A stretch of 11,149 nt of DNA from Acetobacteraceae bacterium (lineage in GTDB: Bacteria; Pseudomonadota; Alphaproteobacteria; Acetobacterales; Acetobacteraceae). Shown here piece by piece: positions 1-7,065 of the stretch. The DNA is taken from contig JASHVB010000734.1 of assembly GCA_030039695.1 (NCBI GenBank), positions 1 to 11,149 of the forward strand, given 5' to 3'. The notes below the pieces were generated by a model. It did not search any database. It was not told the DNA's origin and was given only the letters and a program-made list of their open reading frames with translations. Position 1 is the first letter of the stretch. Each line of letters starts with the position of its first letter. The translations under genes and the position numbers were made by a program.

Positions 1-965
1 CTGTCAACGATATTAATGCAAAAGGCGGCCTCCTCGGGCAGAAGCTTACATACATCACGGTCGACGACGCCTGCGATCCGGACCAGGCCGAAGCAGCCGC
101 GCAGCAGATTGTTTCGGATCCACCGGCCGTCGTCATCGGCCACTTCTGCTCGGACTGCAGCATCCGGGCAGCGCCCTTCTATGCCAAGGCGCACATCCTG
201 CAGATCACGCCGACCTCGACGAACCCGACCCTGACCGAGATGGGCTTCGGCACGGTGTTCCGTATGATCGGCCGCGATGACAACCAGGGTCGGACCATCG
301 GCCAGCGGCTCGCGGCGGGCTGGCCGCAAGGCCGGATCGCGGTACTCGACGATGGCAGCCTCTACGGCAAAGGACTGGCAAGTATTGTGCGCTCGGAACT
401 GGCGAGCCACGGCATCAGGCCGGTGGTGGATGAGAGCTTCCGCTCCGGCGCTCAAAGCTACGACGCGCTCGTCCGCCAGATGGCCGATGCCAAAGCAGAG
501 GCGGTCTTCATCGGGGCTTACGATCTCGACATTGCCGTGATCGCACGCGAGGTGGCAGCGGCGAAACTGCCCATCGCCATTCTGGCCAGCGATGCGCTGA
601 TCGCGCCGAGCTTCTGGGAGGCAGCCGGCAAGGCCGGCGAAGCGGTGATCTTCACCTATTCGCCCAATCCCCTGGATCTGCCGGCCGGCAAGACCCTGGT
701 CGAGTTGGCCCACCGGCGCGGCATGGAGTTGGGCGGCCAGGCTCTCCTGACATATGCCTCGGTCCAGGTCTGGGCTGAAGCGGTAGAGCAGGCCAACAGC
801 TTCAACACCGCCAAGGTGGCGGCCGCCCTCCATTCAGGGCAATTCGCCACCATCATCGGCCAGGTGCGGTTCGATGCCCAGGGTGACGTCATGGGTGCAC
901 CAGGCGAATGGCTCTGGTATCGATGGCGCGACGGCAAGATCGAGCACGCGCCGACCGCCCCCTGA
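1..965 (+). CDS. Branched-chain amino-acid-type ABC transporter substrate-binding protein (LivK-like), 5' truncated
   Basis: Partial gene: the reading frame is open from base 3 to the TGA at 963-965 (320 codons). The signal peptide and roughly the first 50-60 residues lie upstream of the window. The visible start VNDINAKGGLLGQKL, then DDACDPDQAEAAAQQIV, VVIGHFCSDCS and ITPTSTNPTLTE, is the classic N-lobe of type I periplasmic binding proteins of the LivJ/LivK class (Peripla_BP_6). Family members have a disulfide in this stretch; here the Cys of DDACDP and one of the two Cys in FCSDC could form it. The C-lobe runs through AVFIGAYDLD and ends GEWLWYRWRDGKIEHA. The protein should act in the periplasm and bind an amino acid, amide or similar small solute; the ligand cannot be read from sequence. 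The kinase gene starts 19 nt downstream, so the protein may present its ligand to that kinase rather than (or as well as) to an ABC permease. No permease gene is visible. Confidence 0.9.
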   Translation, partial: VNDINAKGGLLGQKLTYITVDDACDPDQAEAAAQQIVSDPPAVVIGHFCSDCSIRAAPFYAKAHILQITPTSTNPTLTEMGFGTVFRMIGRDDNQGRTIGQRLAAGWPQGRIAVLDDGSLYGKGLASIVRSELASHGIRPVVDESFRSGAQSYDALVRQMADAKAEAVFIGAYDLDIAVIAREVAAAKLPIAILASDALIAPSFWEAAGKAGEAVIFTYSPNPLDLPAGKTLVELAHRRGMELGGQALLTYASVQVWAEAVEQANSFNTAKVAAALHSGQFATIIGQVRFDAQGDVMGAPGEWLWYRWRDGKIEHAPTAP

Positions 966-968
966 GAC

Positions 969-975
969 GGAAGGG
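969..975 (+). promoter_or_regulatory. Ribosome binding site of the histidine kinase
   Basis: GGAAGGG lies 9 nt before ATG 985 and just after the stop of the binding-protein gene. It supports the short start and coupled expression of the two genes. Confidence 0.6.
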
Positions 976-984
976 TCATTGCCC

Positions 985-3042
985 ATGGGCATTCGGGCAA
1001 CTCTACTCGTCGCCTTCGCCATTGTCTGGGGCTTCGTGCTGTTTGCTTCCGTCGTCGCGATCCAGGCATTGTCGGAAGTCACCGGAATCGTTTCGACCAT
1101 CACCGAGCAGCGGGCCTCGACTATCGTTCAGTCAAGCCGGTTGGCCCTGCAGGCCGGCCGGGCCATCACCGTTGCGATCACTGCCGCGCGACCGATCTCC
1201 ACGGTGACGGACCAGGCGTTATTCCGTCAGCAAATTGATGAGATCAAACAAGCTGAGGCCGGGTTGGTCGCGGCTCAGCAGGCTCTGCAGGTGGGGCACG
1301 CACCCGAGCAGAGCACCCTGCTGGCGCCCGTGGGTGAAGTGCTCGACAACATCCACGCGTTGATCAACGCCACCAGCGAGCGCCTCAAGGTGCGAGCCGC
1401 GGTGGCAATGGGGATCGCCGAGGCCACGAGGGCTGATCTGAGCTTCCAGCGCGCCGCGGAACCGGTGCAGCGGGACTTCGGCTCGGATGTCGACGGTATG
1501 GGCGCGAATGGTCAAGTCTTTGAGCGTCGCCGCGAGCTGACCGCCCTCTACGACTTCGACCGGGTGCAGCTCGCCTTCGCCACAGTCTATCGCACGCTGC
1601 TCAGCGCCAGCCAGAGCCCGAGCGTCGTCGAGCTCAATCTGCAAGCCGTAGCGCTGCGACGGCAGGTGGCGGAGCTACGGCAGGCCGTCACCAGCCTCTC
1701 TGGCGACAGCATGGCCGACATTGGGCGTGCGGCGCTGCACCTTGCTGCGCTCGCGGAGAGGTCGGACGGGGTGGTTCCGCAGCGCCGCCAGGAGTTGCAG
1801 CTCCTCGCGCGCAGCACGGCGCTGCTGGATCGGAACACCGTCATCTCCAAGGAACTCCTGGGCAAGGTCGACCGGCTTATTGCCGAGGAGAACAATGCCC
1901 TGGTGGCCGGCACGCGCGATGCCGCGCAGGTGGCGCGCGGCAGCACTGTCCGAATGATCGCAGTAACCCTCATCAGCCTCCTCTGCTCAGCATTGATCGT
2001 CTGGCTCTACGTGTTTCGCAACCTGGCCGTCCGGCTCGACCAGATCAAATCGGCAATGCTGCGCCTGGCGACGGGCGACCTCACCGTGACCTTGCCAAAG
2101 GAAAGCGCCGATGAGGTCGGCCGCATGGCGGGAACGCTTCGGGTCTTCCGAGCCACCGCCGCCGCGGCCGACCGGCGCGAGCATGCACTGACGCAGGCCA
2201 AGGATGCTGCTGAGAAGGCGCTCGCTCAGTTGACGCAAGCACAGGAAAGCTTGCTGCGGTCAGAGAAGCTCGCAAGTCTTGGTCAGCTCGTCGCGGGCAT
2301 CGCTCATGAGATCAACACGCCAGTCGGCAACGCCCTGGCTGCGTCCTCCCAGACCCGCGACGAGACGGCGCGGCTTCTCAGCCTGGTCGACGCCGGAAAG
2401 TTGCGACGCAGCGACCTGGAGAATTATCTCGGCACGGTCGGGGAACTATCGGACATCCTGATGCGGAACTGCCAACGAGCAGGACAACTCATCCGCGACT
2501 TCAAGCAAGTCGCCGCCGACCAGACGAGCGGGCAACGACGCCGCTTTGACCTGGCGAGCCAGCTACAGGAGATCCTTCACACGCTTCGCCACCGCTTCGA
2601 CCGGGCAAAGATCAACCTGGTAACCGAGTTGCCCGCCAACATTCTCATGGACAGCGTGCCGGGCATTCTCAGTCAGATCATCATTAATCTGGCCGAGAAC
2701 GCACTGGTCCATGCGTTCCCTCCGGGCACACGCGGCGCGATGACGGTGTCGGCACAGAGGATCGAGCCGGACTGGGTGCAGATTACTGTCGCAGACAATG
2801 GAAAGGGTATCGTCTCGGACGTCTTACCGAAGATCTTCGATCCATTCTTCACAACAAACCGCGGCGCCCGCAATACTGGCCTCGGCCTGCACATCGTGCA
2901 CAACCTGGTAACTGGACCGCTCGGCGGGACGATCAAAGTGACGAGCACAGTTGGCGCGGGCACCCGGTTCGTGCTGCGCCTGCCCTTGGTCAGCCCTGCG
3001 CCGGCCGCGTTACTCCCCCGAGAAGAGGTTTCAGCCGATTGA
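985..3042 (+). CDS. HAMP-domain sensor histidine kinase with large periplasmic domain
   Basis: 685-residue inner-membrane kinase. Start chosen at ATG 985, preceded by GGAAGGG (969-975) with 9 nt spacing. It opens directly into TM1 (about residues 5-27), whereas the longer in-frame start at 874 would lie deep inside the upstream gene. A roughly 295-residue, Ala/Gln/Leu-rich, probably helical periplasmic domain follows, then TM2 (about 324-344), HAMP (about 345-398) and a coiled coil. The H-box is GIAHEINTPVGNAL with phospho-acceptor His441. The ATPase domain shows the N-box (NLAENALVHAF, Asn572), G1 (ADNGKGI, Asp604), F-box (KIFDPFFTT) and G2 (NTGLGLHIV, from Asn630), so it looks catalytically complete. 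There is no receiver or HPt domain, so it is a classical rather than hybrid kinase. The domain order (helical periplasmic sensor, HAMP, kinase) next to a binding-protein gene recalls TorS with TorT. The likely partner is the REC-GGDEF regulator at 3641-4696. Confidence 0.93.
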   Translation: MGIRATLLVAFAIVWGFVLFASVVAIQALSEVTGIVSTITEQRASTIVQSSRLALQAGRAITVAITAARPISTVTDQALFRQQIDEIKQAEAGLVAAQQALQVGHAPEQSTLLAPVGEVLDNIHALINATSERLKVRAAVAMGIAEATRADLSFQRAAEPVQRDFGSDVDGMGANGQVFERRRELTALYDFDRVQLAFATVYRTLLSASQSPSVVELNLQAVALRRQVAELRQAVTSLSGDSMADIGRAALHLAALAERSDGVVPQRRQELQLLARSTALLDRNTVISKELLGKVDRLIAEENNALVAGTRDAAQVARGSTVRMIAVTLISLLCSALIVWLYVFRNLAVRLDQIKSAMLRLATGDLTVTLPKESADEVGRMAGTLRVFRATAAAADRREHALTQAKDAAEKALAQLTQAQESLLRSEKLASLGQLVAGIAHEINTPVGNALAASSQTRDETARLLSLVDAGKLRRSDLENYLGTVGELSDILMRNCQRAGQLIRDFKQVAADQTSGQRRRFDLASQLQEILHTLRHRFDRAKINLVTELPANILMDSVPGILSQIIINLAENALVHAFPPGTRGAMTVSAQRIEPDWVQITVADNGKGIVSDVLPKIFDPFFTTNRGARNTGLGLHIVHNLVTGPLGGTIKVTSTVGAGTRFVLRLPLVSPAPAALLPREEVSAD

Positions 3043-3521
3043 ATGAGCCCGGGATTTCCAGCACGAGCACCGAGGCGTATCCGCCGACGCGGTCGCCCCG
3101 CCTGAGCGCGATCCGGCGTGGACCGCAACTGGCATCGGCCGACCCTGTCAGATGAACGCCAGCTGTGAGACGGCGGTCCAGCGCCGGTGGCACACTTTCA
3201 CGGCTCTGCGCCTCGCACGCACTTTGCTGGTCCCGATCTCCCCGGGCCCCTGCCACTCGCGCCATCCGCTCCGTCGCCGGTGACGCACCCGGGGCCGATG
3301 CGCCGACGCGATCGGCTAACTACGCCACCGCGCCGGAGCCCTGATTGCAACGACGGTCTTCCCGAGACCTCGATTGCGCGTATCTCACGTGGCACGGGTC
3401 TCTGCCTGTGGCGGGGTCACAACGCCGGCGCCACACCGATGCTCACGCAGGGTGGCGTCTGGATCCGAGCGGCGGAGATTCAATTCCGAACCGCACCGTC
3501 CTGACATATCTCCAGCCAAGC

Positions 3522-3539
3522 CTGAAACATCTGAAACAC
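3522..3539 (+). repeat. Tandem 9-nt repeat CTGAAACAT/CTGAAACAC
   Basis: Two adjacent copies differing only in the last base lie about 100 nt upstream of the response-regulator start, in an A-rich patch of otherwise GC-rich sequence. It could be a regulator-binding or promoter element; it may also be chance. Confidence 0.35.
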
Positions 3540-3630
3540 TTATGGCTCCCCCGCGAAATCCGCCTGAAATGCGGCCTGAGGCATACCGCCGCGCGAACCT
3601 TGCCAGGACCGTTCTTGCCTAGCTGATACG

Positions 3631-3636
3631 GGAGGG
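3631..3636 (+). promoter_or_regulatory. Ribosome binding site deciding a TTG start for the REC-GGDEF gene
   Basis: GGAGGG ends 4 nt before TTG 3641, 13 nt before ATG 3650 and 16 nt before ATG 3653. The TTG fits usual spacing better than either ATG, which is why it is taken as the start. The alternatives would shorten the protein by only 3 or 4 residues. Confidence 0.55.
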
Positions 3637-3640
3637 AACT

Positions 3641-4696
3641 TTGGACGGGATGATGTCTTCGGGCGATGAGCTGATTTTCGCGGCCGAAACTGCCGATGAG
3701 GGGCCCGCGTGGGGGCATGGGGGCGAGCCGTGGCGCGTGTTGGTGGTTGATGACGACCCCGACGTCTTTCGGGTTACAGAGCTCAGCCTGAAGCGGCTGC
3801 GATTCCGCGATCGGGCCGTACAACTCCTGACCGCGTCCTCGGCCGCCGCGGCGCGCGCGCAGCTGGGTCCGGAGTGCGACATCGCCCTCGCTTTGATCGA
3901 CGTGGTCATGGAAACCGAGACCGCCGGGTTGGACCTGATCCGGACCATCCGGACCGAGCTTGGCCTCACTGACATGCGCATCGTCTTGCGTACGGGCCAG
4001 CCCGGCCAGGCCCCCGAGCGGGATGTCATTCTGAACTACGACATCGATGGCTACGCCGCCAAGGCGGAAATGACCGCGATGAAGCTGTTCACGACCGTCG
4101 TGGCGGCGTTGCGGGCGTATGAGACGGTGAGCAATCTGGCCCGCCTGACCGTCGAGCTGGAGAAGCGCGTGGCGGCCCGCACGGCGGAGCTGGAAAGACT
4201 CGCCATGATTGACGCGCTGACAGGCATCGCCAATCGGCGCCATTTCGGGATGCGGGCGGCGGTTGAGGTCGAGGAGGCCCGCCGTTCCGGGGCTGCGCTG
4301 GGTGCGGTCATGATGGATATCGATCATTTCAAGCGCATCAACGACTGTTACGGCCATGCGACAGGCGACGCCGTGCTCCAGCAGATCGCAGATATTGTGA
4401 CGCTTCAGCTCCGCCCACACGACCTGTTCGCGCGCGTCGGGGGCGAGGAATTTGCCGTCTTGCTGCCGGGAAGCGACAGCGAGAACAGCCTCGCTGTAGC
4501 AGAGCGGATCCGGGAGGCGGTTGCCGCGGCGCCGATCGAGGTTGGGGGTGTTCGCATGCCGGCCACACTGAGCCTCGGCGTCTCCGCACTGGCTGACGAA
4601 GATGAAGACATCGGACCGGTTATGTCCCGCGCCGACCAGGCACTCTACGGCGCCAAGGCGGCCGGCAGAAACCGGGCGCTCGTGGGAGACATGTAA
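3641..4696 (+). CDS. Response regulator diguanylate cyclase (REC-GGDEF)
   Basis: 351-residue cytoplasmic protein that should make cyclic di-GMP from two GTP when phosphorylated. The receiver domain spans about residues 32-155: acidic cluster VVDDDPD (Asp37-39), phospho-acceptor Asp87 in LIDVVM, switch Thr118 in LRTGQP and conserved Lys141 in YAAKAEM. A charged helix (LTVELEKRVAARTAELERL) links it to a GGDEF domain starting at DALTGIANRR (Asp191). Metal-binding Asp226 lies in MMDIDHFKRIND and the active-site signature is GGEEF at 267-271. The inhibitory I-site RxxD is present as RPHD (258-261), exactly five residues before the signature, so product inhibition is expected. No EAL or HD-GYP domain is present. 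The architecture resembles WspR/PleD-type cyclases. The kinase upstream, though 598 nt away, is the only histidine kinase in the window and the likely phosphodonor. The start is a TTG (see the RBS entry). Confidence 0.92.
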   Translation: MDGMMSSGDELIFAAETADEGPAWGHGGEPWRVLVVDDDPDVFRVTELSLKRLRFRDRAVQLLTASSAAAARAQLGPECDIALALIDVVMETETAGLDLIRTIRTELGLTDMRIVLRTGQPGQAPERDVILNYDIDGYAAKAEMTAMKLFTTVVAALRAYETVSNLARLTVELEKRVAARTAELERLAMIDALTGIANRRHFGMRAAVEVEEARRSGAALGAVMMDIDHFKRINDCYGHATGDAVLQQIADIVTLQLRPHDLFARVGGEEFAVLLPGSDSENSLAVAERIREAVAAAPIEVGGVRMPATLSLGVSALADEDEDIGPVMSRADQALYGAKAAGRNRALVGDM

Positions 4697-4730
4697 CCCG
4701 CCAGCCTAAGCCAAGCGCGACGATTGCCTG

Positions 4731-4763
4731 AAGGCCGCCCCGCAGAACCAGCTGAGCGGCCTT
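4731..4763 (+). terminator. Hairpin terminator after the REC-GGDEF gene
   Basis: AAGGCCGC (4731-4738) pairs perfectly with GCGGCCTT (4756-4763) across a 17-nt loop. It is followed by a weak, interrupted T-tract (TTTGATTCT). It lies 35 nt after the regulator's stop and before the DUF1330 gene. The long loop and imperfect U-run make it a moderate call. Confidence 0.5.
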
Positions 4764-4856
4764 TGATTCTAATAAAGGGCACAATTTGCGGGACGGCAAT
4801 TCCTTCTTGCTCGACCGCAATTTTTGTGCGCGTAATGATTTATCGGGCCTTGAAGC

Positions 4857-4862
4857 GGAGGG
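4857..4862 (+). promoter_or_regulatory. Ribosome binding site of the DUF1330 gene
   Basis: GGAGGG lies 4 nt before ATG 4867. It fixes the start against an upstream in-frame alternative near 4786, whose extra residues look non-coding. Confidence 0.6.
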
Positions 4863-4866
4863 TGTG

Positions 4867-5160
4867 ATGGCGGTTTACGCGATCGCCGACGTTGAGGTGA
4901 AAAATCCCGCTGGGCTTGCACCATACCGAGCGGTGGTTGCCGACACGGTCGCAAAATATGGCGGACGCTTCATCATCCGGGGTGGCGCCACGAAACTATT
5001 GGACGGCGGTCCTGAGCCAAAAACCATTGTTGTCGTTGAGTTCCCCGATGCCGCCGCTTTGGACAAGTGGTACAACTCTCCTGAGTACCAGCGAATACTG
5101 CTGTTCCGTCTTGAGAGCTGCACAGGACGCGTATTCATGGTCGAAGGTGTGAGCGGGTGA
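4867..5160 (+). CDS. DUF1330 family small protein
   Basis: 97 residues, the usual length for DUF1330 (PF07045), a dimeric ferredoxin-like alpha+beta-barrel fold. Family signatures are visible along the chain: MAVYAIADVEVKNPAGLAPY, KYGGRFIIRGG (about residues 31-41), the acidic/Gly turn LLDGGPEPKTIVVVEF, and the helix PDAAALDKWYNSPEYQ followed by a conserved Arg. It has no signal peptide or membrane segment, so it is probably cytoplasmic. The biochemical role of the family is not established; structural relatives include small monooxygenase-like and stress-response barrel proteins. It sits alone after the hairpin at 4731-4763 and is probably transcribed from its own promoter, though I cannot pick one out in 4764-4856. 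Confidence 0.88.
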   Translation: MAVYAIADVEVKNPAGLAPYRAVVADTVAKYGGRFIIRGGATKLLDGGPEPKTIVVVEFPDAAALDKWYNSPEYQRILLFRLESCTGRVFMVEGVSG

Positions 5161-5235
5161 GTTCCGGCGCGGACCCCACCGATTGGTGTTGATTATTCGG
5201 CAAGCTGCGGCAGGCTTTCTCCGTCTCCACAGCAA

Positions 5236-5433
5236 TCAGAACGACGCGTCACCTTCCACCCTGGCGTGATCGTGCTGCCAGTTCCCGCTGCTCGCAATGC
5301 ATGCGCGCATGGTCCGTTGGGCCTCGCGGCAGCGCTGCGTATCCAGCGTTTGCGGGTTGTACGCGGCTAGGAGGCGCGTGATCGCCTCGCGGTGGTCCGC
5401 GAGCGAATGTAAAGGCGCGATGATCTCCGGCAT
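5236..5433 (-). CDS. Possible small hypothetical protein
   Basis: A 65-codon frame from ATG 5433 down to the TGA at 5236. The product starts MPEIIAPLHSLADHREAI and continues with a mainly helical, Arg/Ala-rich sequence (RLLAAYNPQTL, REAQRTMRACIASS). The codons favour G/C at the third position, as in the real genes around it, and the composition is balanced rather than Arg/Pro-dominated as in typical shadow frames. No good Shine-Dalgarno precedes the start. I recognise no family. The competing frame from 5449 reads Pro/His/Arg-rich and looks non-coding. It would be convergent with the DUF1330 gene and lies downstream of the alaX operon on the same strand, about 270 nt away. Confidence 0.4.
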   Translation of the reverse strand: MPEIIAPLHSLADHREAITRLLAAYNPQTLDTQRCREAQRTMRACIASSGNWQHDHARVEGDASF

Positions 5434-5704
5434 GATGGGGATCTACCATTTGGTCTGAGCGGCGTGCCGATTTTCATGCCGTATCCTATACGTGCCCCCG
5501 CGGGTGGGTATCTCGCGAATTCTGCACTGTGTATCGGGCTGAACCTTCTCAGTGGATTATGTGCAATAGAAATCCCGTGTGAATGTCCGCTTTCGGTCGA
5601 GACCAGTCACTGGATAGGTCGGCTGGTATAAGCGATTGTGCAACTGCCTGGAACCGCTGCGAACCGGCAGAGCGAATGAGTGGTACAACGTCACCCGGCG
5701 CGCG
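5434..5704. other. Intergenic stretch without recognised features
   Basis: About 270 nt between the end of the alaX-like gene and the possible small gene, visibly less GC-rich than its surroundings. It contains the short dyad CTGCC/GGCAG (5644-5648/5666-5670) enclosing a direct repeat GAACCG, with no T-tract. If the 65-codon frame is not real, the gene-free stretch is 5161-5704. Confidence 0.4.
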
Positions 5705-6421
5705 TTATTGCAGCGCGATGATAATCCGCCGGTTCTGCTTACCCTTGTTCTCGATCTTGACGACGCTGACCGGACCAATCTCACCCGTGCGCGTGACATG
5801 CGTGCCGCCGCATGGCTGCAAATCCACCAGCGCCTCATCTGACCCGATCCGCATCAGTCGCAAGCGACCGGACCCGCGCGGCGGCTGCACCGACATCGTG
5901 CGCACCAGATCGGGATTGGCATCCAGGACAGCCTCATCCACCCACTCGATGCGCACCGGGTGGTCGGCGGCGATCAGCGCGTTCAGCTCCGCTTCGACCG
6001 CTTCCTTCGGCGGCGGGTTGGGCAGGTCGAAATCCAGGCGCGAGCGGTCCGCGCCGACCGCTCCTCCTGTCACCGCCGCGCCTTTGATGACGCTGCACAG
6101 CAAATGCATGGCGGTATGCATGCGCATGTGCTTGTGGCGGCGATCCCAGTCGATTTCCCCTTCGACCGCTACGCCGACCGGCGGCAGCGCGGCACCCGAC
6201 GCTGGTACGTGCAGGATCGTGTCGCCCCCGCCCTTCACTGTGTCGGCAATCGCCGTCTCGCCGCCGTCCCAGCGCAGCGCGCCGACGTCACCCGGCTGGC
6301 CGCCACCGCGCGCATAGAACACGGTGCGATCGAGCACGATCCCGTCCGGCGCGCTGGCGATGACTGTCGACGACACGCTGCGTCGCCGCGGGTCGTCAAG
6401 GAACACCTTCTCGGTTGTCAT
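5705..6421 (-). CDS. alaX: Alanyl-tRNA editing protein, AlaX type
   Basis: 238-residue stand-alone editing protein that hydrolyses mischarged Ser- or Gly-tRNA(Ala), backing up the editing domain of alanyl-tRNA synthetase. The N-terminal part carries the FYARGGGQPGDVG motif (about residues 35-47). The zinc and active-site ligands are HTAMH (His102, His106) and CGGTH (Cys204, His208), all intact. The domain ends in VVKIENKGKQNRRI. The size fits the medium AlaX class. The start is ATG 6421, which overlaps the Nudix stop as ATGA and has GGAGA (6431-6427 on the minus strand) 5 nt before it. An in-frame ATG at 6433 would add four residues. The longer frame up to 6649 is a shadow of the Nudix gene. 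It is the third gene of a phaR-nudix-alaX operon and is probably translationally coupled. Confidence 0.92.
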   Translation of the reverse strand: MTTEKVFLDDPRRRSVSSTVIASAPDGIVLDRTVFYARGGGQPGDVGALRWDGGETAIADTVKGGGDTILHVPASGAALPPVGVAVEGEIDWDRRHKHMRMHTAMHLLCSVIKGAAVTGGAVGADRSRLDFDLPNPPPKEAVEAELNALIAADHPVRIEWVDEAVLDANPDLVRTMSVQPPRGSGRLRLMRIGSDEALVDLQPCGGTHVTRTGEIGPVSVVKIENKGKQNRRIIIALQ

Positions 6422-7065
6422 GCGGTTCTCCATGCGGCGCGAATCTGGTCGCGGCGCGCCGCCAGCCACATCAGGCCGAGGCCGGCCACCGAGTTGGTGA
6501 GGCGGCCGTCCAGCGCCGCGTCGATCGCCTTCTGTGCCGGCCAGACGCGGACGCGAATATCCTCGTGCTCCGCCGCCATACCGGCGTGACCGGCGACGCC
6601 GTCGGCATCGGCCAGTGGCGCGCTGACCCGGCCGACATAGAGTTCGCACACTTCATCGGCGCCGCCGGGCGTCAGCAGATAGCTACCGATGTGGCGCAGC
6701 TCGCCGACCGCCAGTGCCATCTCCTCGATCATCTCGCGCCGCGCGGTGTGTTCGGCCGACTCGCCGTCGTCAACCAGGCCTGCCGGCAGCTCGACCAGCA
6801 CCGGTTCGATGCCGGCGACCAGCGCTGGAAAACGGAATTGCTCGATCAGGACAACGACGTCGGCCTCGGGATCATAGGGCAGCACCGCGGCTGCCCTGCC
6901 GCGCCGCCAGGTCTCCCAGGTCTTCGTGCCCGACATCGCGCCGTCGAACCGCCGATGGCGGAACTTCACCACGTCGAGTGGGAAACGACCGTCCCACACC
7001 CGCTGCTGCGATTCGATGACGACGTCGGGGTGCGACGGGATCGGCGGATGCGCACGCGTTGGCAT
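6418..7065 (-). CDS. Nudix hydrolase, ADP-ribose pyrophosphatase-like
   Basis: 215 residues, the size of the NudF/ADP-ribose diphosphatase group, which splits ADP-ribose to AMP and ribose-5-phosphate in the cytoplasm. The N-terminal region (VKFRHRRFDG, TKTWETWRRGRAAAVLPYD, LIEQFRFPAL) and the lead-in ELPAGLVDDGE are typical of that group. The Nudix box spans Gly96 to Leu118 with Glu102, Arg110-Glu111 and Glu114-Glu115 in place. The consensus Gly before the final hydrophobic residue is Ala117 instead. The downstream SYLLTPGGADEVCELYVG matches the loop that binds substrate in ADP-ribose hydrolases. Exact substrate is inferred; related enzymes act on nucleotide sugars. Its ATG overlaps the phaR stop as TGATG, and its own stop overlaps the alaX start as ATGA, so all three genes should be cotranscribed. 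Confidence 0.9.
   Translation of the reverse strand: MPTRAHPPIPSHPDVVIESQQRVWDGRFPLDVVKFRHRRFDGAMSGTKTWETWRRGRAAAVLPYDPEADVVVLIEQFRFPALVAGIEPVLVELPAGLVDDGESAEHTARREMIEEMALAVGELRHIGSYLLTPGGADEVCELYVGRVSAPLADADGVAGHAGMAAEHEDIRVRVWPAQKAIDAALDGRLTNSVAGLGLMWLAARRDQIRAAWRTA

Larger units (their letters stand above)
3043..3640. other. 598-nt gap with no convincing gene
   Basis: I find no recognisable protein, RNA gene or insertion sequence here. Open frames on both strands are short, Arg/Pro-rich and unrecognised. The least bad candidate is a 38-codon frame starting TTG 3039 (overlapping the kinase stop as TTGA) and ending TGA 3153-3155, with GC-rich third positions but no known match. Small structures are an inverted repeat GCCGAT/ATCGGC near 3295-3317 and a tandem 9-mer at 3522-3539. 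The gap separates a kinase from its presumed regulator, so it may hold the regulator's promoter or the remains of a lost gene. Confidence 0.5.

Noticed and set aside
874..984. N-terminal extension of the histidine kinase
   Set aside because: It would overlap the binding-protein gene by 92 nt; the Shine-Dalgarno and TM1 position support ATG 985.
3230..3360. tRNA-like stretch on the minus strand
   Set aside because: No acceptor stem pairing and no T-loop GTTCGAATC-type sequence could be found.
3443..4420. 325-codon minus-strand open frame
   Set aside because: It lies antisense to the REC-GGDEF gene, whose motifs are unmistakable; its product is His/Arg-rich and unrecognisable, a GC-driven shadow.
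5644..5670. CTGCC/GGCAG dyad as a terminator of the alaX operon
   Set aside because: Only a 5-bp stem with a 17-nt loop and no T-tract on the minus strand.
5583..6589. Long plus-strand frames (244 and 209 codons) over alaX and the Nudix gene
   Set aside because: Ser/Arg-rich or His/Arg-rich translations antisense to genes with intact active-site motifs.
6422..6649. N-terminal extension of AlaX
   Set aside because: The extra residues are the Nudix gene read in another frame; the AlaX domain starts near the ATGA overlap.
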